A stretch of DNA of 64,000 nucleotides from Trissonchulus latispiculum (taxonomy: Eukaryota; Nematoda; Enoplea; Enoplida; Ironidae). How positions within the stretch are numbered: position 1 is the stretch's first letter; each line of letters starts with the position of its first letter. The notes beneath the pieces are model-generated. The model did no database searches. It was not told the origin of the DNA and saw only the letters and a program-made list of their open reading frames with translations. A program made the translations under genes and the position numbers. The stretch is from positions 1 to 64,000 of the forward strand of contig JASAND010000719.1 of assembly GCA_030248195.1 (NCBI GenBank), given 5' to 3'. Positions 12,402-23,400 of the stretch are shown piece after piece.

Positions 12402-14840
12402 ATTCTTGCAGTAGCGCTAGTTATTATTATTATTATTAGCAGGTGGGTGTCCCCCCCCTAGAACTCGAGATTGGGAAGGGGTACAGGGTTGGTTAATACC
12501 TCATTTTGAAGAGCGTGAAAAGAAGGTGTGCATCCGTGAATTTCATCACTCTATCTCCACCCAGTCGACCAGGGCAGGGAATTTAAAATTTAAATTTTTA
12601 AAAATCGAAGGTGGTGGTTCTGGTTCTCTGAGAAGGCGAAAGTGAGCAGACTGTCGTCACAGTGCCAGACGGTCTAAACCTTTTTGTCTTTGAAAAGGCG
12701 GTTATAAGGTAATTCGGGGACGCAGATTCCAAATCTGCAATCGAAATTTTTCTACCTTTTGAGAATCTCGAGATATGGCCAAAAGTTACACTGTTGGAGA
12801 CCGCAAAAGTGAGCAAACTGCCCAGAAACACCTAATATCCGTGTTTTTTGAACTGGTTAGTCATGATGAGCCGGTGTATTTGCTAGGACACGTTTAGAAT
12901 GGTATATCAAGTAACTTTTAGCGATATGTAGTTGAGAATTGCTTATCCCAACTGCCCTTTTATGGGCAACCATGTTAAGATAAAGGTGTCAAAAATGGTC
13001 AAAAACTTTTTGTCTCCGATTTGGTTGAAAAGTCGGTTATAAGGTAATTCGGGGACGCAGATTCCAAATCTGCAATCGAAATTTTTCTACCTTTTGGGAA
13101 TCTCGAGATATGGCCAAAAGTTACACTGTTGGAGTCCACGAAAGTGAGCAAACTGCCCAGAAACGCCTAATATCTGTGTTTTTTGAACTCGTTAGTCAAG
13201 ATGAGCTGGTGTATTTGCTAGTACACGCTTAGAATGGTATATTAAGTAACTTTTAGTGATATGTAGTTGAAAATTGCTTATCCCAACTGCCCTTTTATGG
13301 GCAACCATGCTCAGGCAAAGGGGCCAAAAATGGTCAAAAACTTTTTGTCTCCGATTTGGTTGAAAAGTCGGTCATAGGCTAATTCGGAGACGCTGATCCC
13401 AACTGCCTTTTTAAGGGCAACCATTTGTATGAAGCAGTATATAGTAACATGGTATACGTACTTGAAAAATCACTTATCCCAACTGCCGTTTTAAGGGCAA
13501 CCATTTGTATGAAGTAGTGTTAACAAAGTGTAATGGGAAAGTCACTTATCCCAACTGCCTTTTTAAGGGCAACCATTTGTATGAAGCAGTATTAACAAAG
13601 TGTAATATAAAAATCACTTATCCCAACTGCCCTTTAAAGGGCAACCATTTTAGGATGAAGGTGTCGTCATTATTGTAATCGAATAAAACCAATCGTATAA
13701 CAGAAGAACCCATTTCTTGAACGAGAGGCTATCGAAGTCTTAGGAAATAAAGCTCTGACCCAAATGGAATATGCAGGTGGGCAACACACTCTCGCAGTCG
13801 CTAGTTATTGGGTTGTCGCATTTTTTTAAAAAAAAAGACAACCCTTTGTTATGGCTAAGTTTCTTTATTTATTTATTTATTTATTATTCCGGTCAACATT
13901 TGTGTCCCCCCCCTTTTTCTCGAGATTGGCTGGACCGATCGGGCTGAAATTCTCACCATAGTTGTAGGGTGACCTGAAGTGCTCCCGTTTGTAAGGGCGT
14001 CCCGATATCTCCCGGATTCCGGGAATGGCGAATCCCGGAATTTTAAAAATCGTAAGGGGGGACCAAGGGAAACGTAAAAATTTTTTGTCTCCGATTTTGC
14101 TTAAAAGTTGGTCATAGGGTAAGTCGACCACGCTGATTTCGAAACTGAAATCGAAATTTCCGGAAAATTTCCGGATTTCGAGATATTCGACCCGGAAAAT
14201 TCCGGATTTTTAAAAATTTCTCCAAAAGTGGTCGATATGGTACTCAAATGAAAGAGCTCGCCGAGCTGAACAACTTTCCTTCTTGCGACATTTTCCGGAA
14301 ATGTGTCTAGCGAAAGTTATAGCCGAAAAACTGAAAATCCGGGAATTCACGAAAACCCGGATTTTGGACTTAAAAATTTTTTGTCTCCGATTTTGCTTAA
14401 AAGGTTGTCATAGGGTAAGTCGACCACGCTGATTTCGAAACTGAAATCGAAATTTCCGGAAAATTTACGGATTTCGAGATATTCGATCCGGAAAATTCCG
14501 GATTTTGAAAAATTTCTCCGAAAGTGGTCGATATGGGGCTCAAATGAAAGAGCTCGTCGAACTGAACAAGTTTCCTGCTTGCGGGATCTTCCGGAAATCC
14601 GCCTGGCGAAAGTTATAACCGAAAAACTAAAAATCCGGTAACTCCCGGAAAACCCGAATTTTCTAAAATTGTCTCAAAAGTAGTCGATATGGTACTCATC
14701 TGAAAGCCCTCAACGAGTAGGAAAAAAATTGTAATAGAACCAAGTTTTGAAAATGTACCAAAACTGAGTTTTGACCCTTTAGATAAGAGGAAAATGGCTG
14801 CGACAACCCGTTGATGCCGGTAGGATTTATTATTATTATT
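12402..14840. repeat. Diverged units of the same tandem array
   Basis: At least two further, more diverged units lie here. The landmark CTCGAGATTGG recurs near 12465 and 13919, and the TTTTTTGTCTCCGATTT word recurs many times. No intact gene is present; open frames are repeat artefacts. A nested minisatellite occupies part of the stretch. Confidence 0.6.
12936..13652. repeat. Minisatellite of TATCCCAACTGCC...GGGCAACCAT units
   Basis: The word CTTATCCCAACTGCC followed by TTTTAAGGGCAACCAT recurs six times, near 12944, 13278, 13398, 13475, 13548 and 13618. The last four are spaced about 70-77 bases. Each core is itself a partial hairpin (GCCCTTTT with AAAGGGC). No coding potential. Confidence 0.7.
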
Positions 14841-14892
14841 GTGTTGCCCACTTTTCCAAAGGAATGGGCAACACCTTGTTATTGGTCTGTGC

Positions 14893-14923
<31 letters not shown>

Positions 14924-15397
14924 CCGTCTGTCCCCCCCCTAGATCTCGAGATTGGGAAGGGGTACAGGGGTGGTTGATACCTCATTTTGAAGATATTCAC
15001 TTGGACGTTGGATCCTCAGTTGGGCAGTCCGATACCTTCCGGAATCCGGGAATGGCGAATCCCGGAATTTTTCGGTTGGTAAGGGAGATCAAGGCGAAAT
15101 TTCAAAATCCAAAATTTGGTCAAAAATTTTTTCTCTCCGATTTCGCGCAAAAGTTGGTCATAGGGCAACTCGACCACGCTGATTTCGAAACTGAAATCGA
15201 AATTTTCGAAAACTTTCCGGATTTCGAGATATTCGACCCGGAAAATTCCGAATTTTGAAAAATTTCTCCGAAAGTGGTCGACATGGCACTCAAATGAAAG
15301 AGCTCATCGAGCTGAGTAATTTTTATCATTACCATACTTTCCGGAAATGTTTCTAGCGAAAGTTATGGCCGCAGATTGGAAAATCCGGAATTGCAAA
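14841..15397. mobile_element. Tandem inverted-terminal element, truncated unit
   Basis: It starts with the same GTGTTGCCCAC hairpin and (ATT)n run as unit A and follows it closely to about 15391, where the foldback element begins. The right terminus is missing, so the foldback insertion or a linked deletion removed it. Confidence 0.65.
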
Positions 15398-16515
15398 CCA
15401 AACCAAACCCGAAATCGCACAAAACTAGTTCTGTGAGGCTCAAACCTCACAAAACCCGTTCTGTGAGGCCTTCTCTCACAAAACTAGTTCTGGGAGGTTC
15501 AAGCCTCACAAAACCCGTTCTGTGATGCCATTTCTCACAAAATTAGTTTTGTGAGGTCACTTTCCTCACAAAACCCGAAATGATTGTAAACTCAATATTA
15601 TATTGCTATTTTAAAAGTTTATTGATGTCTTATAATTCCATGACTTCCTGATTTTCAGTGAAACCTTTCAACAACAAATTTCCATCAATTGAAAGTCTGG
15701 CTGGGTCTGTCGACACCCGACGACGTATGTCTTTAGTTGTCTAGTTTACTTTAAGTACATAGATACCCAGCCAGTGATCGATTCAGTAGAGTAGCCGGTA
15801 TAAAAAGGTATAAACACTTTTAAGTTCAACATTTTTAAAACTCGAAGTTCTAAAAGTTTCCCAACCAGGGTTTTTCGTTTCACGATTTGCGTCAGTGCTG
15901 CACCAGGAAAAATTTTATGGCGCCAGGAACTGGGGTCACTGCGTCAAAAATCAAATTTATTTTAAATAAATTATATACTGAGTATTTGAAACATTATTTT
16001 AATTTTTAACCAATATTTAACTGGTGAATACACAGCATTGTTCACGTACTTGACATTCAGTCTAAATTTATATAAAAATTTAAATAAAATTTTATTTATA
16101 TATTTTTCTGTTCAAATTCAATTGGTGCTTACCTTGATATATCGAAAGCTTAATATTTTAGTAAATTAAATAACTAAAGTAGAAATTTGCAATTTTGGAA
16201 ATAGTAAAAACATTCTTTAGGAATCTGAATTGATGGAAATTTGTTGTTGAAAAGTTTCATTGAAAATCAGGAAGTCATGGAATTATAAGACATCAATAAA
16301 CTAAAAAAATAGCAATATAATATTGAGTTTACAATCATTTCGGGTTTTGTGAGGAAAGTGACCTCACAAAACTAGTTTTGTGAAAAATAGCATCACAGAA
16401 CGGGTTTTGTGAGGCTTGAACCTTACAGAACTAGTTTTGTGAGAGAAGGCCTCACAGAACGGGTTTTGTGAGGTTTGAGCCTCACAGAACTAGTTTTGTG
16501 CGATTTCGGGTTTGG
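15398..16515. mobile_element. Foldback-type element with about 300-bp inverted arms
   Basis: Left arm (15398 to about 15705) and right arm (about 16220-16515) are near-perfect inverted copies. The outer end reads CCAAACCCGAAATCGCACA. Each arm's outer half is a run of short palindromic words of the type CACAAAACTAGTTTTGTG and CTCACAAAACCCGTT; the inner half is unique AT-rich sequence containing CTTCCTGATTTTCA. The roughly 500-bp centre has no convincing ORF. This matches the architecture of foldback transposons. No clear target duplication was found. Confidence 0.8.
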
Positions 16516-16554
16516 GACGTTGTACGTTCACGTTGACAGTTTTACGTTTAACAG

Positions 16555-16772
16555 ATTTCACTGAACGTACAACTGCTCTACGAGATGACTATGAAATGAC
16601 AATGGAATTACGTATCAAACAGAAACAAAAATGCATCTGTCACCAAGTAGTTTCATCTTCTGGCTTCATGTCGAATCGGCCGCAGGGTTTACATTTGCCA
16701 GTAAATGAAGAACTTATTATCCGACAAAATAGCAACTGGCATATTACCGAAAGATTTCAAGCTTTATTTTAA
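16555..16772 (+). CDS. Possible isolated 3'-terminal exon, unknown protein
   Basis: After a candidate acceptor (TTTAACAG at 16547-16554) a frame stays open for about 72 codons to TAA at 16770-16772. Its composition is protein-like: many charged residues, a C-I-C pair and few repeats, unlike the surrounding junk frames. No family is recognised. It stands 40 bases from the foldback element, and I cannot find upstream exons, so it may be a stranded fragment of a gene or of a transposon protein. No polyadenylation signal was identified. Confidence 0.3.
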
Positions 16773-17421
16773 GTTGTGCGAGTTCCGAGCATACATGTGC
16801 TGGGGGGGGGGGTTGGGGGGGGGTCCGAGTAAAGAAAAATATTTTATTACTACATTTTCGTTTGTCTGCTGATAACATTTCCTGGTAAAATGTATACTTC
16901 TATTTTCCATTTAATTTAGTTAGTTTCCTTCTGACTGTAGATGTAAAAACCCCCCAAGCAAGGACCACCAAATAACGCGTACTCCGCGGCAGCGCCTAGG
17001 CTTACCGAGAGCGTGTTAGTCTTAGAATAGAGCGTGCTTTTACACGTCTAAACCTAAGCCATTTTTAAGCATAAGCTCAGCCTGATTAATTAAGCTAATA
17101 TAGAGATAAAAACGTTGGTTCTCGCATAGCAGGGTGGGCATGCATCCATCCGACGACAACTGCCCGAGGTCATTGCCGACCATCCGAGGACATGCATGTG
17201 TACCCATCAAAGCGAGTGCACGCCCAGGATCATTCGAGACCAGGATCTCGCATGGGCTCTGCTATGTGAGCACCGATATGTTCATGTACATTTACTGCCT
17301 CCGTCCTTAAAAGTTAGGCATATTCACAAAGTAGGTGAAGTTTGGTGCAGTATGGTGAAGTTTGTGTTTGCTATGTGTACGTAGTTTGCTCACTTAGTAT
17401 AAAATGTGCTGTTTGTTTTAG
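16773..17421. other. Non-coding, with a G-run and a small inverted repeat
   Basis: A guanine-rich stretch lies at 16801-16826. CTCGCATAGCAG near 17123 and its near-inverse CTGCTATGTGAG near 17259 could bound a small MITE of about 150 bp. No gene is supported. Confidence 0.4.
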
Positions 17422-20400
17422 ATGCCGAAGCGTCTGATGCTGAAGAAATGGCAAGTCTCTTTATTGTAATTATACATATCCCTGTAATTATATCCATTGT
17501 ATCGGGCTGGGAGTGTTAGGTAGCTAGTTCCTCCAAATTATGAGTAGCTCCTTCAGTTTCAGTCGCATGCAACATTGCAACAGCAGTCTTGTTTTTTTTG
17601 TTTTTAACTTGTAATTAATTGGATACTGGTTCAGCTTGCATTTTTTACTGTGAGACTAAGAAAGACCAGGGCCCGACGACAGAATTGGCATAACGAAACT
17701 GAGCTGTATGTTCCAAAGTTGGTTCTAGTTATACACACATTAGCCTAAACAACTTGTATATACTCGATAAACAGATTAAATATCATAGATTCAAGCTCAA
17801 GGGATTAATATCATTTTTGCTCCTGGCATTATTAAAAGATTTGACTTGTAGCTTTTGCCGCTATGCCCACCCATTTTGGGGTGAAACTTTCTGTTTTTGA
17901 TAACATTGACGGCTTACTATTACATTCTGATCAGTTTCCAGCTTTGATCTTCCTTCTGTGGTCCTTCCGTAAAAGCTGTATTGCTGGATTCATCATTTCC
18001 TTAATCAGTTAGAGCATGTATATAATTAATTAGTTAGAAATTAGTTTAGGATAATGCAAACTCTCTGGTGATTGATAAAAGCAACCAAAGAGACAGGGAG
18101 ATCTCCACCGATGAAGAAATATCTTCCACCACTGCTGATACTGGGAATATTTTTATTCCAAAACGGTCCGAAGCTTTCTATTAGTATCAAGAGTAGATAA
18201 TGATAAGAGTATGCCACTAGGCAAGCTCTCTCTTATCAGAGCAAAAACTATGCTCTGCTCGCTAACGGCCCACCCCCCCCCCCGCAAATCAGACCCTAGT
18301 GACCCCCCCCGCAAAACAGTACCTAGTCGAAACGGGAGTACGCTCACTCGCTCTATGTTTATGTGCTTAAGCTCGAAAACACAAGCAGTGTGTTAGCGAT
18401 TTTTGTGCCCGTTTCGAGCTTTAGAACACAAACATAGCGCGCGAAATTCTTTGAAGTGATGGGTCTAATTTGCGGGGGGGGGGGGTGGGCCGTCAGCGAG
18501 CAGAGCATAGTTTTTACTCTGATAACATAGAGTGTGCCTAGTGGCACACTCTTATATTATGTACTCTTGTTATTATTAACTTATTCTTAACTTATACTTA
18601 ATTTTTGAACAAAAATATTTTGCTATATTTTCTGATAAGTTGATTTTAATTGCCTGACTTTATTTTAATAATATCTAACATGTATTAGTATATATGTTGC
18701 ATTGAATGTGTACAATCATTGAATGTATACATTCAATGACCTGAATCTGAAGCTTTCTATTAGTATCAAGAGTACATAATGATAAGAATATGCCACTAGG
18801 CAAGCTCTATGTTATCAGAGCAAAAAACTATGCTCTGCACGCTAACGGCCCACCCCCCGCAAATCAGACCCTAGTGACCCCCCCCACCCCGCAAATCAGT
18901 ACCTAGTCGAAACGGGGGTACGCTCACTCGGTCTATGTTTATGTGCTTAAGCTCGAAAACACAAGCAGTGCGTGCGCGAATTTTGTGCCTGCTCCGAGCT
19001 TTAGAATACAAACATAGCGCACAAAATTCTTTGAAGTGATGGGTCTGATTTGCGGGGGGGGTGGGCCGTTAGCGAGCAGAGCATAGTTTTTGCTCCAATA
19101 ACATAGAGTGTGCCTAGTGGCACACTCCTTCCTATATTATGTACTCTTGGTATATTATAAGTTCTGGTTGATGCTTTTTGTTTGCACTTTTCATCTGTTC
19201 TGTTAAAGTTGTCTTTTTCGTTCATCTTAATCCAATTTTTACTTAAAGCTTGGTTCACACTGCTGTCTTATGTCTTGTGTCTTTTGTGTTATGTCGTATG
19301 TCTTATGTTTTATGTCCTAAGACAGAACCGTTCACACTGCTGTCTTATGTCTCTTGTCTTAGGCAGCACATTTGAATCTTTCAGCCAGTCAACTTGACAA
19401 TGACTAGACTAGCTGCAGTGTGTGTGATTGGTTTATCTCTTAAGACCATACATTAACATGGGGTCGAGTCCCGGGGGGGCTTGTCCCCAAAAAAATTTTG
19501 AGGGGGCTTGTACCGTGAAAAAATTTTCAGGGAGGCTGTACCTCAAGAATAAGTCTGTAAAATGTTTCAAAAAATTAACGTTAATTTTATTAAAATTAGC
19601 AATTTTTTGTCAAAATTTGCAAAAAATCTTCAATCTTTGGGAAAAAATTCAAAATTTTGCCATATTTTCCCGAAAAATTCAGCTAAAAAATTCTGGCGAA
19701 GCTGGAAATTTTTTGAAATTTTACTGTAAAAACTAATTTTTCCGGCTGTTTTGGTTACCCCTTGGCCATTTTGTCGTTATCCCTTGTCCCCGCCGACGAT
19801 AGGGCTTGTACCTTGTCCGGGTTGGGGGAGGGGGCTTGGACCCTCCCAGACCCCCCCCCCCGCGTTAACCTAGACTTAAGACTTAAGCCCCGGCCCCGTC
19901 CCCGGCCCCAGTGGTCAGGCCCCGGCTTCAACCGGGGCCTGAACTCAGCTAACTTTGTAGATGTTTTAACTTGTCTTTTACTAGAATTTTGCAACCTTTG
20001 ACTGCAAAAATGAATAAAAACAAGGAGATAGTCACTTGGCTCAACGAAAAATACATTAGTATAGTGTTTGTACCAGATTTTCGTGTCCTGTTAAAATTTT
20101 TAAAAATTTGAGCTACTTTCTGTTTTTAAGGCCCCGGTACCGGGGCCGCGATTTGGCCCCAGCCCCGGCCACGGTAGTGGCGGCCCCGGTGCATCTCTAC
20201 TTAAGACATAAGACAAAAGTTGAGCCTGGCGCAAATCTGTCTTAAGACGAAAAGACATAAGACTCCAATGTGAACCAGGCTTTAAACTTTTTACTTTTGT
20301 AATTTTGACTTTTTACTTATTTTTGTAACCATCTTTTGGCAGAAAACTCTCAAATGTTGAACAGTTTTGAGCCGAAACGTTTTCAGCAAATCTTCAATGG

Positions 20401-23400
20401 TTTTCCTAGAAAACTGGTGCCCTTAGACCTCCCTTGAAGCAAGGTCGTCCTTGAGTCAGACATGCCATTGAGTAAGGGATCGGTTCGCCTTAGGCTCTTG
20501 CCAGCCCAAAGTTTGTATCACTCAGCTGGTCGCTAAATGGGTTCCACCATCACGATGGGAAGATAACAAGAGTTTGTGTTTTGACGCAATGCAATGGAAG
20601 GGCTGTCCGTCCTCCCCCCTTCCATAGATGTAGTCAACATTTAAGCTGTCAGTTCTAGCTTCGGACGGCTGTGAATCCTGAGATGAGCACCAGCACTCTA
20701 TAAGTATAACCTTTGAGGTTGGAGTGTAACTTTGCCTTGAAAATTGCATTTTTCGGAATTTTGAATAACTCAGATTTGTAGGTAAGCATACCTGGGCAAT
20801 GGTGGAGTGGACACGGGTGGTGGACGCAGCCGACTTCAACGTTAAATTATGCATCGAATTGAAAAATTATACCGAAATTGCTCATTTTTCACGCACCGGA
20901 TTGCATTTTGATGGTATAGTCAGAGGGGGGAAAACATGACGGAAAAGAAGGGGAAAAAACATGGTCGCCTACTCCCCAACCATGGCAGTTGCAGCTGCCT
21001 AGTATAGCCCATTAGAAAGAGCAAGTCTAGAAGTATACTCTACAGTACCAGATTGGTTTCTAAGTTTGATTCTGTAAGTACAGTACTTGACCAAAGTTGA
21101 CTTCCCAAAATTGGCCAAAATGCTAAGGATTTTCGAAAGTTTGCAAGTCTATATCTAACCAACTATCAAACTTTGGCTACTATAAATTGGCATGCGGGCA
21201 TAATTTGACTTGCTCTATCACATGGCAGTAGTGGTTTTCCCCTGCGTACACCCAGTAAAAAAATTTGACCATGTTTTTCCCCCACATTGGGTCCACTAGA
21301 GCGGGGAAAAAACATGGTGACCAAATTTTAAAATTTTTGCGTATGCTTCAGGAAGGCGTAACTAATGCTTCTATAGGAAAGAGAATGCTTTAAAACCACT
21401 AAAAACCTCAAAATATGCCAACTTTGAGCATTTTTGAAGCTTCTAGCTCGAAAATTTGATTTGCAGCATCAACATGCCCAGGTTTCATAAGTTTCTATGG
21501 TAAAAATGAAAATTTTGAAAAAACTTAAAAAATGATGGAATATTGCAATTTTGAACACAACTAACTTGTTTCTAGTGATATTCTGCATATTATGGCCAGT
21601 TCCCAGCAGGTTTCATGCCCAAACAGGTTAGGTACGGCGGATTTAGCATTTTGACCAAAAAATAGGGTTTTAAGCTTGCTCTGAGGTTAGAAGGGTGCCA
21701 AGGTAGTTTTGCACGCTAAAAACAGCTGAAACAATGCTTTTAAACCACTCTAAATGGTTGGTTGGTAGAAATCCGTGCCATGTTTTTTTCCCCGCACCAT
21801 GTTTTTTCCCCGATTTGCGGGTAAAAAAACATGGACAAATCCTGTTACTGCCAAAGCTGAGTGAGGTATAAGAGAAGTTTGAATATACGATTGGATAGGT
21901 ATTTGCCCACGGTACATAACGGTATACTCAAACCGATCCAAATCCAAGCGAAGAAAAAGTTGGAGGCTTGCTTACCTATTCATGTTTTTCTCCCCCCCCC
22001 CTGACTATATATTCCAAAGACGAACCGATTTATTCCACCCCTATTCTGCACGAAACACCTTGCTCAAGTATGTTTCTAAGCGCAAATATGGAGTTTCTGT
22101 ATTCCCCAACTAGTGTTGGGATTGGCCGAAATTTTCTTCGGTTGGCTTGTGTAATGTGTGAGTGTGATGTGTGTAATTTTAGTGAGTTTATTTTTATTGT
22201 GAAATTTTAGTAGGAGTGGTGTTTTTGATGAGAAATATGTGTTGTGTAAATTTGGGTTGAAATTAGTCTAAAAGTGTTTGTGTTCTTATGTTGAAATGCG
22301 CTATGTTTTACTCAGCCCACTTAGCGACTAGGTGGCGCTGCTGAGCTAGACTTGTGGAAGCGCATAGTCGGGTTTGCAAGAGGGTCTCAAATTCAGCCAA
22401 TCAAAATTCACTAGGCATCTCTCTCAGCCTTCTCTTTCAAAACTAGTCAGTCTTAACTTTTGTCTCTTTCGCGTGCGGCCGTGATTTTTCTTAGTGTGTG
22501 TGCCTAGCCCTTGCTTTCAATTTGGAGCCTATCCTGGGTCATCGTAAGTATTGATTTTAGTGTAGTTCTTTTTATAATAGACTCCGAGGCGACCTCGTGG
22601 GTCGACCAAAATTTATTAGCGGTGCTTTTCTGAGCTTTTGTTCCCCTTTTAATTAGTATCTAATATGGTTGCCTATTTTAGAAAGAGGGTTTTAACATGT
22701 CACACTTCATAGACTGAACAGCCGCGACGGTTTAGTGTAATATTATTAGGGAGGGTAGCTATTCTTTTTGAAGGGCCTAAACTATTCTTAAGTTGAATCC
22801 ATACATATAAATCGTTTTGTAAATGTGCTTAAACTTGGTCTATGTCTTGTTTTACAATATCCGTTTGTTAGATTTGTATTTGTTTGAAAAATTCTTGTAC
22901 TTCGTGAACTCTATCGACAAATGTTGTACTGCCAAAAGAATTTATTCTTGTATGTCATTTTCGGGAGTCTCTCCCTTTGTCTATTGTCTTATTAAATGTG
23001 GTCTCAGTAGCTGAGCCATTAGGGTTTACTTAGTTAGGTTTTGTTAGAATTAGATAGTCGGTAGGTAGGACTCTGAGTTATTTCCCAAGTCTAGGTAGGC
23101 TAATTATTTACTGAGCGTGTATTAAATTTAATCGAAGTTTCCTTAGTAGTTGAGTAGTTAGGCAATCATTTGTCCCTTTAGTCGGCTCGTTTGGTAGTTT
23201 GTTAGGCTTATTTAATTTCTTGGCGAGATCTGCCCAGGTCGACTGGAACATAAGTCTCCTCCAGGTTCGTCGTTTCCATACGCGCACAGTTTCCACCCGT
23301 AAAGCTTGGTTGCCCCTACACTTCCAACTTTACACTTGGCTTGGCTTGAACGGAGTTTGAAGTTGGCCAACCAATTGGCCGTTGGCCGCTGGTTGGCCGT

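Noticed and set aside
12936..13652. Regularly spaced repeats that might suggest a CRISPR array
   Set aside because: The organism is an animal, the spacers are near-identical rather than unique, and the repeats form a minisatellite within a transposon-derived array.
19755..20001. Paired plus and minus frames rich in Arg/Pro/Gly
   Set aside because: They fall in C-run and CCCCGG arrays of nested transposons.
20522..20854. Minus-strand 110-codon frame
   Set aside because: No signal peptide, domain, splice context or coding-like composition.
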